NCBI RefSeq assembly: GCF_963169125.1
Contig: NC_084794.1
Coordinates: 115,234,358-115,298,357, forward strand
Direction of reading: 5' to 3'
From: Humulus lupulus
Lineage: Eukaryota; Streptophyta; Magnoliopsida; Rosales; Cannabaceae
Length of the DNA: 64,000 nucleotides
Position 1 is the stretch's first letter; every line of letters starts with the position of its first letter. Made by a program: the position numbers and the translations under genes. The notes beneath the pieces are model-generated. The model did no database searches and was not told the origin of the DNA. It worked only from the letters and a program-made list of their open reading frames with translations. Shown here piece by piece: positions 1 through 11,030 of this stretch.

Positions 1-1242
1 ACCAATCATTACCAATGTTTATAACAACATATGCTAATATAGAGAAAATATTTACTTTAAACAGGTTCACAACACGTCATACTTGTGTTCGATAATCAAG
101 AGCTAATCAATCACAATCACAACCAATTAATATAAGCAGTTATAACCACAAAGGTTTATACAAATTAGATATTTAACTTTAAACAGATTCATGACATGGT
201 CATCCATGTGCCCTATAATTAGGGCGCATTCCCTACACTCGGTGTAAGTGTCAGTTTTCTTACCTCAAGCCCTGAGCGAAAAATTAAAGCAACCGCAAGC
301 ATGATCCTTTCCTCTCGAGCCTTGCGGTAACCTCTAGTCACAACATAATAAAGGGAATAACTATCAAGAAATGAACCAAAAAATGCTTTCGAACCAAGTA
401 CTAGCCTCCGCGACCTTGAACTCTACTAAACCAGGTAGTAGAACCACTCCCGAGCCCTTAGGTTTGGGTTCCTGCAACCCAAAATACAATTCCCCCCTTT
501 TCCCCTATTTGAGTCGTGGCTCACCCCTAAAAGGGTCGCGATGCTCAACTAGGTAGATAGCTCCATGCCTAAAAAGCCCTACACACACGTTGCAACACAA
601 CCCGCTAAGCGTCGTGGCGCTAAGTCAGTTCGGGGCACCTCCTACCTTGTTGAGTTCATGCAGGCCGCGACACCCTCACCAAAACTCATCCCAAACACAA
701 TTTCAACCACTTATGAGCCTAAACCTGACCAAAGATTAGTCATACCACCCACAAGCATCATAAAACAACATTAAAATACACCAAAACCTAACAAAACCCC
801 AACACCCAAAAATTACCAAAGATACTCTAAGAACAATTCAAAAGTTTCAAGAATTGAATTTACCTCCCACAATCCGAGATCCCCAATTGGATTCCCTAAC
901 TTAGCAGCACTTAATCCCCAAGAGCAAGCTTCCAAATCCCACCAAAGATTGCTTATATGATTAAGGTTCCCAAAAACTTCTTGGAACAAGAAAGAGTGAG
1001 AGAAAGAAAGAGTTATAGGCTAAGAACGTGAATAGTGTGGAAGGCTTGAGTTTCAGCTTAGTGTTAGCTGCCTAAGGGCAAAAGACTCAATAACCCCTAC
1101 CTATTAAGTCTCCCACCAAAGTCCACTAAGGGGAAAAAGGTCATTTGACACCAATTCCCACTAAGCCTCCAATTATACTTAAAATCTCAATTAAATCCAC
1201 TAATCCCCCAAATACAAATATTTTTCCCCTGTTATAACTTAT
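1..1242 (-). repeat. Downstream half of a long LTR split by the copia element
   Basis: This is the inner part of a minus-strand gypsy-type LTR; its other end is at 32153-32551. The sequence around 1080-1240 (purine-rich ...GGTCATTTG, CCAATTCCC) has the same order of motifs as 36770-36950 of the complete solo LTR at 34919-37278, and the text resumes correctly at 32158 after the copia is removed. It runs off the left edge of the window, so its internal end and TSD are not visible. No coding capacity. GC-rich palindrome-like patches lie at about 510-625 (for example AAGCGTCGTGGCGCT). Assignment to the same broad LTR family as 34919-37278 and 18260-22874 rests on shared order of short motifs, not on a computed alignment. 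Confidence 0.75.
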
Positions 1243-2089
1243 TGTTAGGATTAGTGCCATAAAAGCATGTAAAAACATTTTATTGGTTTTAAATAAAAGT
1301 ACAATTTTATTATATTAGAATGTTAAAAATTTTTTGAATTAATTATATAATAATATCAAGAAAATTCTCTAATCATTCATGAGAATATGATCTTGTATTA
1401 GTACGAGAGAATTAAGATCATATATAATGAATAAAATAGTCAGTAACATATTAAAGTAAGGAATCTTTAATGAATGATTGCTAGTACAGTTTGCTAAGCA
1501 TACGAGATGCAAGTAATCTAGATTCAGATTACTGATGTGGATAGAAATCTTAGTAAAGGTGATGTATATAATAGAGATTATATATGACGGGACCGATGAG
1601 AATTAATTATCTTTATAAACTTGTTGTTTGACGTAAAGATTTAATTATTATCAATAATAGATGATCATTTGTTGATCAGTCTAAATCCTGAGTATTCATG
1701 AACTCCTGTTTATGTTTATTTGATCTTTTGATTCACTCATTAAGGTCTCTTAGAATAATGAGGCTAATGACTTTTATTTTGGAGATTCAATATCATGGAT
1801 GGATGGGAACATGAATTACAATATTGGAATCCATGCTTTCCTAACGGATCGAATATTGGTTCCCTTAAGGGTTGATTCTGGAACTTAATAGTTATTGAGC
1901 TCAAAACTATAATTAGATTATAGATTAATTATTCGCTATTGAATTAATGGTGCTTAAGGATCAAGAGGTAATTAGAAGGGTAAAATGGTAATTTTGACCA
2001 ACTCTAATTAACGAACCAATAATGGAGGACAAAACTACATATATTGATTATATCAATGGACTACTAGAGAAAACTCTGTAAATATAATT

Positions 2090-2098
2090 CTATAAATA
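2090..2098 (+). promoter_or_regulatory. TATA box of copia 5' LTR
   Basis: CTATAAATA is the best TATA-box match in the LTR. The same string sits at the equivalent place in the 3' LTR (30989-30997), inside an AT-rich but otherwise TATA-poor context. It would divide U3 from R. Functional status is inferred only. Confidence 0.6.
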
Positions 2099-3416
2099 CT
2101 TAGAGTGCAATTCCATATTTATAGTGGAGTAATCAAGGAATTAATAAGTAAGATTATTAGATTAAAGAGTTTAATTAATAATCTAGTTTATTGGAGCTTC
2201 GTATTATAGGTCAATGGTCCCCAGATCACCTCTGTCCTACACTGTCAATGGTAAGGATGTCAAAAGAAAGATTTGTTAAGAGAAAGGACTAATTTGCAAA
2301 GGAATTAATTTTTCAAGGCAAGGAAATAATTATTTGATAATTATAGGTAATAGATTAATTGTGAATTAATTAATTATTTAACTACATAGTTTTTATTTTG
2401 AAAAACTATAGGTTAGAATTAATATTAATCGTGTTTGGATTAATATAAAGAGAGAAAATAATAAATATCTTATTTATAATATGATATTTATTTATTTAAT
2501 TTAAAACTGATATTTTAAGATAAAGTTAATTTTACATTAATTGATATTTATGTTGACATAAATATATTGTCTTAAAAGTTGAGTAAATAAACAAATGAGA
2601 AAATTAGGGAAACCTTAATAGGGCTGGGCGACACACATTGTACAATACAGTGTGTGGCGCCTAACTTAGGGATTTTTATCCTTGGGATTTGAATTTTGAA
2701 TTTCAAATTTCAAATAAATTTATTTATTCAGTTATTTAATTACTCCTTTTAAATATGATTTAAATAGATAATTAAATGAAAATATATAATCAGTTTTAAT
2801 TTGAATTATATTTTAATTAAATGAAGATTATTTAATTAGATTAAATATCTTTATAAATCTGATATACGTGATATTCAGAACATAATGGATAATCAGACTA
2901 TCTTCCTAAAGTGATAGTCTTCTATAAATGTAATGATCCAACTATTTCTAAGACCTTGGACCATTAAAACTACTAGGCATAGCTACTATTTTTTAGAAAA
3001 CATACATAAGAAAATAATCATAATTTTATTAAAACCCCAAAATAAATATTGTGCAAGTTACAAAATAAGATATAAAATATGCTATGGGTACCCATTGTTT
3101 AATAAAACATAAATCAATTGTTCAAAAACTAAATGCGAAATTACAAAAGAAACATAATTCAAAAGACTAAATAAACGTCATCCTCGATCGACACGTAGTC
3201 CATTCATTCCATTCATCCTCAACACACAAGCCATGCTGCCAAGAATCCTTCCGCCTTCCATATTTATTTTCCTGCATCACACTAAAAATAAAGGAGTGAG
3301 CCTAATGCCCAGCAAGGAAAATTTACTAACACGTACATCATAATTCATAAGCATAAGTCTATATCATATACTATAAAAACGTATATATCATATAGGACTA
3401 CAATGGCCATCATACT

Positions 3417-3600
3417 TCTTGGGGCTTGTTAGCTAAGCAAGTCATATGCCTATAAATTTTTGGGGCTTGCTAGCTAAGCAAGTCATATACCCATAAATTC
3501 TTAGGTTTGCTAGCTAGACAAGTCATATGCCCAAGGACTATAAAACATATTCTTGGGCCTTGTTATCTAAAAAGTCATATGCCCAAGGACTATAAAACAT
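3417..3600. repeat. Four-copy tandem repeat of about 58 bp in solo LTR A
   Basis: Imperfect units contain the pair GCTTGCTAGCTAAGCAAG and GTCATATGCCCA, with the inverted GCTTG..CAAG arms forming small hairpins. A diverged three-copy version is at about 20645-20780 in the related solo LTR B, so the array is an ancestral feature of the family. No coding. Confidence 0.75.
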
Positions 3601-4313
3601 ACTATACATATACATCTCTTAAAATAAACATATCATAACATAAACATATAAACACATATATCTAGCCTATTTTCCTTACCAAAAGCAAGGATATTTGGGA
3701 ACAAGAATGGGATTAGACCACTCCTATAAACCAACTGTAAAATGGTGAGAATCTAAAGAAAAAGAGATGAAAAAGAATACTAAACCATCCAAGAAGAAAC
3801 TTACCAAGAATAACCTTAAGTTTCAAGAACTTAAATACCTAATCAAGAATCATAAACAAGAGTTAGGATCTGAATAAAAGAAAACTAAAGAACCATATAG
3901 AACTGAACTTAGGAATAGAAATACCTTGAATGATCTTATGGTTTGGTCTAAACCTCAATACCGAGATCACACTAAATCTCACTTCCCAAGTGTTTATAAA
4001 AGCTTAGAATGATAAAGCTTTAACCTAAATCCCAAGTGTATCTTTCTATAATAACACTAGCACCTTGGAGGCTCTGATCAAATGCTTGAAGAATGAAGAA
4101 AATGGCTGAGCACTAGGTCCTATTTATAGATTTCAATAAGTGAAACTAACCCCTTTTAATTTGAATAAATAAATGATTATAAAATGAAAAAAGATTTGAA
4201 TTTTCGTTCAACAGACGCCCAGAACTCGGTCAAAATCGTTCAAAGGCAAGTCTAAGTGGTTAAGGGTATTTTTAAAATTCAAAAATAAAACTTTAAAAAA
4301 ATACATACATGGA

Positions 4314-4452
4314 GCCGATATATCGCTTCCTATAGGCGATATATCGCCTCCCCCTGTATTTCCAAACCTCCTTCAATCGCTCGTGCAAAGTCAACGTGTT
4401 TTCGGTATCTTCCGTAGGCGATATATCGGCTCCTATGCTGCGATATATCGGC
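4314..4452. repeat. Cluster of GGCGATATATCGCC palindromes in solo LTR A
   Basis: Four copies or near copies: 4314-4326, 4335-4348 (perfect 14-bp palindrome), 4417-4430 and 4440-4452. In minus-strand orientation they lie 200-330 bp upstream of the TATA box, inside U3. The same motif recurs in solo LTR B at 21515-21528, 21536-21549 and 21608-21620. It could be a transcription-factor site or a silencing target; nothing here decides which. Confidence 0.8.
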
Positions 4453-5241
4453 ATATGTTAAACACGTATTTGCACTTTTTCAGTATAATTTTGCATTGGA
4501 TAAACAGCTTTGACTGCGTCATAATACGATCCTAACAGCTGCTGGAAGGTTCTAGAGCTTCTAGATCTTTCTTTTATTAAAACTATCCATCAAAAATGCT
4601 TAATTCCTTAATAATCATAATTATGACAAGTGTCACACTCTTATTAGCTCTATCCAAACCATAGGTTATAATAGATATATATCTATGACCAACAATATTA
4701 ATCAAACCTTATGTTATAATTAATATTCTTAAACTATAGGTTAAACTTATAAAATCCATAACTGTTGCTATGAGTTTCCAACTAAGTCCCAGTTTGAACC
4801 AAAGTCCACAGTAACTAACATACTACTAACTACTACTACTATCTAGCTAGCTAAGTAAATATTCTGGGACACTACACTAAACCTGAAAACTATTCTAAAC
4901 ATTCTCTCTGTCAAAACTCTCTAGATCTCATGTGTTGAGTACATCTAGGGAGTCACATAAATTCACCTTTTGAATCCTACGTACCCACACATGTCCTTGT
5001 GTGTTTGAGTATTGGTCTGGAAGATCAGGGTGTGAGATCTCAGAACACTGAATAGGAAGATCATTGATTTATACAAAAAGACTCAAGGACACTTGATAGG
5101 CTACAAGAGGTAATCCCTAATCTATTTGTATGTAATTTAATAGTTATATATGTATATGATTCTCGATGGTATTAATATTTATTAAAATAGGTCCATATAT
5201 TCCGCTGCGTACCTTTGATTTGATAATTTAATACCAACAAT

Positions 5242-5253
5242 TGGTATCAGAGT
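5242..5253 (+). other. Primer-binding site of the copia element
   Basis: TGGTATCAGAGT starts two bases after the LTR end. It matches the initiator-methionine tRNA 3' end used by most plant copia elements (TGGTATCAGAGC) except at the last base. Confidence 0.9.
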
Positions 5254-7314
5254 AGTTTATGCATATATATATATATTAAATACTGTGTGGGTTTCTTTCA
5301 TTTGTTATATGTATGTTGATATGTATATTGAATGGATGGATATGTTTTTTGAATGTGTGGTTGAATGATGGATCGTTAATTATATGGTGTTGTTGGGTTA
5401 GGAATTTTATTGTTTTTCTAGATCTTGTGAAAGGCATAAAGGGCATAGAATTTTTTGTAATTTTATTTCTTGAAATTTAAATTGAAAAATCCGCACACAA
5501 AGAAAAACAAGAGGACCTGAGCCACTAGTCATGGCAGCAGCCCAAGCCCTCTCGGCCACCTGCGCCCAGCCACGTATGGCCACTCCCCAGCCTGCACGCG
5601 CCCCTACGCACCCACGCCGAGCCCTTGCTACCTGCTTGTGCGTGTGCCTGCGCACCCCTGCCTAGCCGCCCATTCTGAGCTTGGCACCTTGTGCCGCCGG
5701 CCCTAGGGCACCATTTTGGTGCCCAAAACCCTAAATCCTAAAGTTGTTATAAAATATATTTTATTTAATTAAAATTTTAAATTATTTGAATTTAAAAGTT
5801 TAATTATCTTATTGTATTTTATTAGGAAATAAAATATCTTTTAGTTGGTTAAGATATTTTAATATCTTAAGTTTAAACAATTATTTGAATTTTATTCTTT
5901 AATTATTTAAATTCAACTGAATTAAAAAGATGACAAAATGGTTATTTAATTAAAAGTTAGTTTTAATTAAATAAATTAATTAGAAAATTTGTTTCTAATT
6001 AATAAGTTTGGCAAAACAAAGTTCCTAAAGATTAGCAAGAAAGCCTAAAGGAGAGGAGGAGCATTCTTGGAGAGTCTTGAAAGCTACATAGGCTTAGATT
6101 GCAATTTTATATCTAATTTTTTCAAAGGGTTGTAAACCTTAGAAATACTCTTTAGTACTCAATTCATCATTTATTGTTTATTTATTTATTTATTGTATTT
6201 ATTTAAATAAATGTTCATTGATGTTTGATTGATAACATGATCATGCATTAGTCAATTACATGCCATTCATGAAACCCCACACATTTTCTCATTAATCATG
6301 CCTTTTTTAGAAACATGATTATCTAGGATTGTCCTATTTGTTTATATGAATTATTTTTGGTGAAATCAATTGCATATAAACTACTAAGTATTAAATTAGT
6401 TAAAATTTGGTAACTCTCACCATAATAAATGTAATAGATTTTATAGGCTTTTAAGATAACCAACTTTATGTCAAAAGTGTTTTAGTATATTTAGATGAAT
6501 GTAATGGGTAATTATTTAGATCGCATTAATTATAGAAATGGGCTCTTTTGTAATTAATTACATTCATAGGGTTATTAACAAACTAGTAATTAATTTGGAA
6601 TTAATTGATTAGTTTAATAAAACACATTTAATCTAAAATAGTAAATGGGAGAAGGTGAATTAATTGATTAGTTTAATTACATTCATAGGGTTATTAACAA
6701 ACTAGTAATTAATTTGGAATTAATTGATTAGTTTAATAAAACACATTTAATCTAAAATAATAAATGGGAGAAGGTGAACATCTCAATGTGACCAATGGTC
6801 TCCATTATTAGTACAACACCATGAGATATGAATAGGGCCTCAAGGCGGCTTTGTTTCCGTCCCCCTAAGGAAGGTTTCTAGACATATCAATACCAAGGTT
6901 AGCTTTCTACGAAGATAGGAGGAAGTGATATATTTTAAACTTGACCGACCCTAAGGCGACACTCTCTAAGTTAAGTCATGAATTTTGAAATAATGGGTTA
7001 CACTTACAAAGATGTAATTAAGCTTTTGCAGTGGATAATTACATCTTGACCAAACCAACGGTAGTTTATATTTAAAAGAGAAAATAAAGAGTCATTTTAA
7101 GTTTTAAATTATAAAGATAAGATTGTCCTATAATCTATCTTAATTTAACTTGACCGACCCCAAGGCAGCACTTTATTTGTTGGGTAGTTTTATCGTGGAA
7201 ATGTAAATGTTAATTTATGTGTTTTAATTGTTGCATTCATGCATCATGTTTACTTTCCAAAACATTCATATTTTTTCAAATGATAATATTATTGTTTTTT
7301 TATTTATTTCAGTA
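5254..7314 (+). other. Untranslated leader of the copia element
   Basis: About 2.06 kb without an open frame on the element's sense strand. It contains a sharply GC-rich patch (about 5500-5720) in otherwise AT-rich DNA and a 119-bp tandem duplication at 6557-6795. The run of CTTGACCGACCC phrases near 6948 and 7147 looks like another internal duplication. Nothing else coding is seen. Confidence 0.7.
6557..6795. repeat. 119-bp tandem duplication in the copia leader
   Basis: The segment starting ATTACATTCATAGGG at 6557 is repeated starting at 6676 with very few differences, so the offset is 119 bp. The high identity suggests a recent local duplication compared with the age of the element. Confidence 0.9.
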
Positions 7315-8190
7315 ATGTCGAACTGTGGCAATCCAATAACCGCTTTACTATCACTTGAAAGATTTAATGGTGATAATTTTATAAGATAAAAATCAAATCT
7401 AAATCTTATGTTAATCTGTGAGAACCATAAATTTGTTGTGACTGAGGAATGTCCTGAATAGTCCACTGCCACTGCCCCGAAGAATGGTCGAGACAAGTAT
7501 AATGCCTAGATTCAATCCAATAATAAGGCAAAGTGTTACATGCTTGTGATCATGAATGATGTTCTGAGAACAAAGCATGAAACCATGGAAACTGCGTTTG
7601 AGATAATGGATTCTCTACAGGCCATGTTTGGGCAGTAATCTGATCAAATTAGACATGAGGCTACTAGAACCTACATGACTACTAAGATGAAGAAAGGTAT
7701 TTCTGTACATGAACATGCTTTACACATGATTAATGTGATGCATGAAGCAGAAATACATGAGGCCATTATTGATGAGCGTACACAAGTAAGCATCATACTG
7801 GAATCGCTCACTCCTGCTTTTTCTGCATTCACCACCAACTATATTATGAATAAGTTGGAATTCAACATGATCCAACTATTGAATGAACTGTAGACATTTG
7901 AGTCTCTTAACAAATCCATTACAAAAGAGACTGAAGAAAATGTGGTAGAGGAGAAACCTTCAAACTCTAAGGAGAAATCCAAAAAGAGAAAGAAGAACAA
8001 TAATAAAGACAAAGGAAAGGGGAAAAAGTCCAATAAAGGCAAGAAGGCACCAAAAGCCAAGGAGAACAAAAATGACAACAAATTCAAGAAGAAAGAACCA
8101 AAAGGAAAATATTTCCACTGTGGAGTTGAAGGTCACTGGAAGAGAAACTGCAAGAAGTATCTCTCTAAGCTGAAAAAGAAAGGTAAATAA
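7315..8190 (+). pseudogene. gag: Copia gag with CCHC zinc knuckle (degenerate)
   Basis: The frame opens at ATG 7315 (MSNCGNPITALLSLERFNGDN) and reads as a copia-type gag. There are in-frame stops early on, one at about 7632 and another just before 7895. The open segment 7675-7893 covers the UBN2-like capsid region (TTKMKKGISVHEHALHM). The open segment 7942-8190 is a lysine-rich stretch followed by a CCHC-type knuckle (YFHCGVEGHWKRNCKK), in which the second cysteine position is replaced by glycine or valine, so the canonical C-x2-C-x4-H-x4-C is incomplete. The role would have been RNA packaging and capsid assembly. It is inactive as read. Confidence 0.9.
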
Positions 8191-8748
8191 GATGTGCTTG
8201 TACTTGAAGCTTGTGTAGTGGAAGACGATATGTCATCTTGGGTTTTAGATTCAACAGCCACTAACCATGTTTGTTCATCCATGCAGATACTTGAGTCATC
8301 AAGGGAGCTGGCAGATGGCGAGGTGACCATGCGAGTTGGAAGTGGAGCGTTCGTTTCAGCAAGAGGAAAGGGAACAGTTTGTTTAAATTTTGGTAACAAT
8401 TATTTAGTTTTGAACAATGTTTATTTTATTCCTGGATTTTCTAGAAAATTAGTTTCTTTATCTATGTTGCATGAACATTTTTTTTTATATTTATTTTAAT
8501 AATAATGCGATTGTTATTTCAAAGAATGGTTTCAAAATATGTCAAGCAGAACATAATAACAGATTGTATATGCTTAAACCAAATGAACGAACGCTCAATA
8601 ATTCAGAATTATTTAAAGTAGCAAAACCACAAGAAAACAAAAGACAAAAAGTTTCAAACGAGGATGACACATATCTTTGGCATCTTAGACTTGGTCATAT
8701 AGGTCTAGATAGGATAAACCGGTTAACAAAAGATGGACCTTTTGAGAG
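8191..8748 (+). pseudogene. pol: Copia protease and pre-integrase region (degenerate)
   Basis: Directly after gag, the frame at 8194-8499 reads a retropepsin. The active site is DSTATNHVC where copia proteases have DSGA[ST]NH, so the glycine after D-S is replaced by threonine; the flap-like GTVCL and LxxVxFIPG segments are recognisable. A frameshift within a run of T (about 8480) moves to 8471-8748. This is the GAG-pre-integrase domain (LWHLRLGHIGLDRINRL), with the first half of the HHCC zinc site. It stops at the insertion of the Tat-like element at 8749. One extra T just before the junction also shifts frame. Confidence 0.9.
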
Positions 8749-9069
8749 TGTGGATACCAAAAATCCACCATAAAAAAAATCTCCAGTACATGGTTAAAAT
8801 ACAAGGCTAAAGGTCACTTAGTCACATTATCAGGCTCAGACCTGTAAGTCTTGTGAAACCGGGAGATTGTCCCAAGGGAAGCATCACCTTATGAGCCATG
8901 AAGTATGGCCTTGCTAGGCTAAGAGGCCAAGCTACTTGTCACGAGAGGGCAGGTGCACGAGGCCTTCGCATAGCAAGGCCCTACTTGTCTTGACACTGAG
9001 AGATGTCAAGGGCACTGGAGCTGTGAATGTAGGAATTCTTCCCTTGTGAATTCCATCCAAGAGAGCCAC

Positions 9070-9362
9070 CCTTGCTATGCGAGGCTCACGGCTGGCCTCC
9101 CACACACGCTTCAGCACTCGGACAAGGGTACCCCGAGGCACCACCCTCGCTACGCGAGGCCCACGACTGGCCTCCTACGCGCATCGTGTCTACGTGAGAC
9201 ATCACGTCCTGCCTCCAAGTGATCACATGGGGTGCAGCCTCGCTAGACTTCCCGTGTCCTGCATGCATAGACGCATGCATCCGAACATAGGTCTCAAAGG
9301 GTCGCCTCGCTATGCGAGACACTCTAAGGACCCTGAACCCTCTCGCTATGCAAGGCACTTCG
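9070..9362. repeat. GC-rich CTCGCTATGCGAGG palindrome cluster
   Basis: Repeated forms of CTCGCTATGCGAGG or CTTGCTATGCGAGG occur near 9068, 9147, 9305 and 9343, separated by other GC-rich sequence. The arms CTCGC..GCGAG are inverted repeats. The surrounding DNA has no convincing reading frame; the open frames here arise from low stop-codon density in GC-rich sequence. Confidence 0.65.
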
Positions 9363-9415
9363 CTAGGCTTCCCGCGTGCACCTTGCCTTGCCTCAAGCAC
9401 CAGCCACAGCACCTG

Positions 9416-9931
9416 CTACGGGCGTTCCACCCAACTACCCTGGGCAACGGCATGCTCGCCAAAGGAGGAGAAATCAAAGTTTGGATCCTGCCTCCATACA
9501 CCGTAAAGGGCGCGCTCTATGGACCTATATTCAATAGCTTCCCTGTCTGCCTCTAAGGAAGCGACCCTCTCCTGCGACGTGACTACAGCAGCCTGAGGAC
9601 CCTCAAGTTCGCCCTCTAAGGAAGCGACCCTCTCTTGCGACACAGCCGTGGTAGCCTTGGCACCCTGGAGTTCGACCTCTAGGCTGGTGACCCTTTCCTG
9701 CAACATCGTGGCCTTGGCAATCGCCCTCTTCTTCTTTTTCAATGAGGCAGAAATTTTCGCCAAAGCCTTTTCTAGCATAGAACTGGTTTCAGCAAGCTCC
9801 CCCTCGAGCTCCTGGACCCGAACTGCAAGACGGTCCCTCTCGGCATTTGACGTGGAAAGGTTGTGAGCCGAGTCGACAAACCGCTGAGCCACGGTATAGG
9901 CCTGGTATGAAGACCTATTTATAAGAATCAA
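9416..9931 (-). pseudogene. Coiled-coil fragment of a Tat-type antisense ORF
   Basis: A 171-residue open frame on the minus strand consists of heptad-like coiled coil, with three repeated blocks of the form SQERVASLEGELEG..A. It ends in YGVWRQDPNFDFSSFGEHA, which resembles the W-Q-x-x-x-D-x-x-F tail of the coiled-coil ORF at 58788-59156 (AWQSNKDMDLSF). Both lie opposite to their element's transcription and on the polypurine-tract/3' LTR side of the element. The N-terminal PF04195-like part seen at 56263-57072 is missing here. Function unknown; it belongs to the 'putative gypsy-type transposon' protein family in plants by my recognition, not by a search. Confidence 0.65.
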
Positions 9932-10159
9932 AGAGAAGAGTCTACCAGAGCACCTAAAGGTCCCTTCCTAGACTGGGGGGCAAGTGTGGATGCTCAAAAT
10001 TCAACACTAGTAAAGAACCCACATCTCATGCCTAAGGTCCCTGGAAGGTCCAAAGCAACCATGTTTGAAGTCCATTTGAACCCTCAAATTAGTGCTCAAA
10101 TCGACCCTACTCCAAATAACCCCCGCGCTTGCCTCGCATCCCCGCGCACGCCCGCGGCA

Positions 10160-10380
10160 GGCCTCGCCCCCAGCGTCTCACCCCAGCGCCTCGCCCCCAG
10201 CGTCTCACCCCAGCGCCTTGCCCCCAGCGTCTCACCCCAGCGCCTTGCCCCCAGCGTCTCACCCCAGCGTCTCGCCCCAGCGCCTCACCCCCAGCGCCTC
10301 TCCCCCAGCATCTCGCACCCCAGCATCTCGCGCCCCAGCATCTCGCGCCCCAGCATCTCGCGCCCAGCGCCTCGCACGCT
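10160..10380. repeat. 27-bp GC-rich minisatellite (CCCAGCGTCTCACCCCAGCGCC)
   Basis: Tandem units of 13 and 14 bp alternate (CAGCGTCTCACCC and CAGCGCCTTGCCCC), giving a 27-bp higher-order period over about 110 bp. These grade into 15-bp units (CCCAGCATCTCGCGC). Because the units lack stops, all three forward frames and one reverse frame stay open for about 300 bp; these are not genes. Confidence 0.85.
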
Positions 10381-10819
10381 CGAGGCATCCCCGGCGTCTC
10401 GCACCCTACACCTTAAGTGGATGTCTCCTATGAAGACCTATCAAGACCCCAACATTTAGAGGCAAAAGAACAAGTACAATTCAACAAGATCATGCTAGTA
10501 CAATCTTGTACGGGGCACAACCTTTAAGACCCCGTATGCCTAATCCATATACTCATGCTACACAAGTAGTGGGAGTACTAGGAGAGAGGACATGGCCTGA
10601 ATACGTCTAACCAGATGTTAGAGTAGACACCACCACCAGCACCACTACGCCTGGTGCCATTCCTCTGACATTCGTACAAAATAGGTAGTGGGGACATCCT
10701 CACTATATCTGACCACTTACTAGAGCCGACACCACTACACCTGATACCACTCTCCTGACACCGTACTTGCGTACTATCTGGTCCCCTGGACCACAATGTA
10801 TCGGGGCCATTAGAGCCCA

Positions 10820-10829
10820 CTATAAAAGG
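10820..10829 (+). promoter_or_regulatory. TATA box in the Tat-like 3' LTR
   Basis: CTATAAAAGG stands in a GC-balanced stretch (GAGCCCA before, AATTCC after), as expected for an LTR core promoter. It also fixes the element's orientation as plus. Confidence 0.7.
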
Positions 10830-11030
10830 AATTCCACTTCCACTTGGAAGGGGGTTGGAAAAAATACTGTAGCACTACACCATATGAAATACAAGTTCAT
10901 TTCACCATTTTCTTTCTGCAACTGTTCTTTGAGTTCCTAATTAGATCTTTGAAGTTTTTCTTTTGATAATCTCTACATTTCTATTTTTCTAACTTAGCTT
11001 GGTTGATGAGTTCTCACTGTCAACAGATAG

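Larger units (their letters stand above)
2929..4876 (-). repeat. Solo LTR (family A) inserted in the copia 5' LTR
   Basis: The ends are TGTAATGATCC and GACACTACA, a TG..CA unit of 1948 bp flanked by ATAAA (2924-2928) and CTAAA (4877-4881). The homologous uninterrupted site in the copia 3' LTR reads TTCTCTAAACCTG near 31788, so one duplication copy has mutated C to A. Minus orientation is inferred from CTATAAATAGGACC read on the minus strand at about 4117-4130. The related copy at 20168-22078 shares the ends, the TATA context, a tandem repeat near one end and the GGCGATATATCGCC motif. No internal retrotransposon sequence is present, so this is a recombined solo LTR. Confidence 0.93.
1243..5239 (+). 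repeat. 5' LTR of the copia element (contains solo LTR)
   Basis: Begins TGTTAGGATTA and ends ATACCAACA directly before the primer-binding site. It aligns along its length with the 3' LTR at 30141-32152. Net length is about 2.04 kb after removing the 1948-bp solo LTR at 2929-4876 and its target duplication. Most of it is AT-rich. One GC-rich inverted segment at about 2626-2661 (GGCGACACACATTGTAC ... GTGTGTGGCGCC) is conserved in the 3' LTR at about 31525-31560. Confidence 0.95.
8749..11025 (+). mobile_element. Internally deleted Tat-like gypsy element inside copia pol
   Basis: A 2277-bp unit with TG..CA ends is flanked by GAGAG (8744-8748) and GATAG (11026-11030), and it separates the pre-integrase domain from the rest of the integrase. 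A polypurine tract (GACTGGGGGGCAAG, 9971-9984) sits directly before a second TGTGGAT terminus at 9985. The first bases of 8749 and 9985 resemble each other (TGTGGATACCAAAAAT against TGTGGATGCTCAAAAT), consistent with two diverged LTRs. Between them is only an antisense coiled-coil coding fragment, like that of the Tat element at 54470-64000. I infer loss of gag, pol and half of the antisense gene. The alternative is a single chimeric solo LTR. Confidence 0.7.
9985..11025 (+). repeat. Probable 3' LTR of the Tat-like element
   Basis: Starts TGTGGATGCTC right after a polypurine tract and ends CTGTCAACA before the GATAG target duplication. A clear TATA box, CTATAAAAGG, is at 10820-10829, leaving about 195 bp for R-U5. 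It contains a GC-rich minisatellite at about 10160-10380. Confidence 0.65.

Noticed and set aside
5407..5655. Minus-strand ORF in the copia leader
   Set aside because: Follows GC-rich sequence, has no recognisable domain and lies antisense in the untranslated leader.
10092..10459. Overlapping open frames in all forward frames and one reverse frame
   Set aside because: They follow from a stop-free GC-rich minisatellite. The translations are simple period repeats with no domain.
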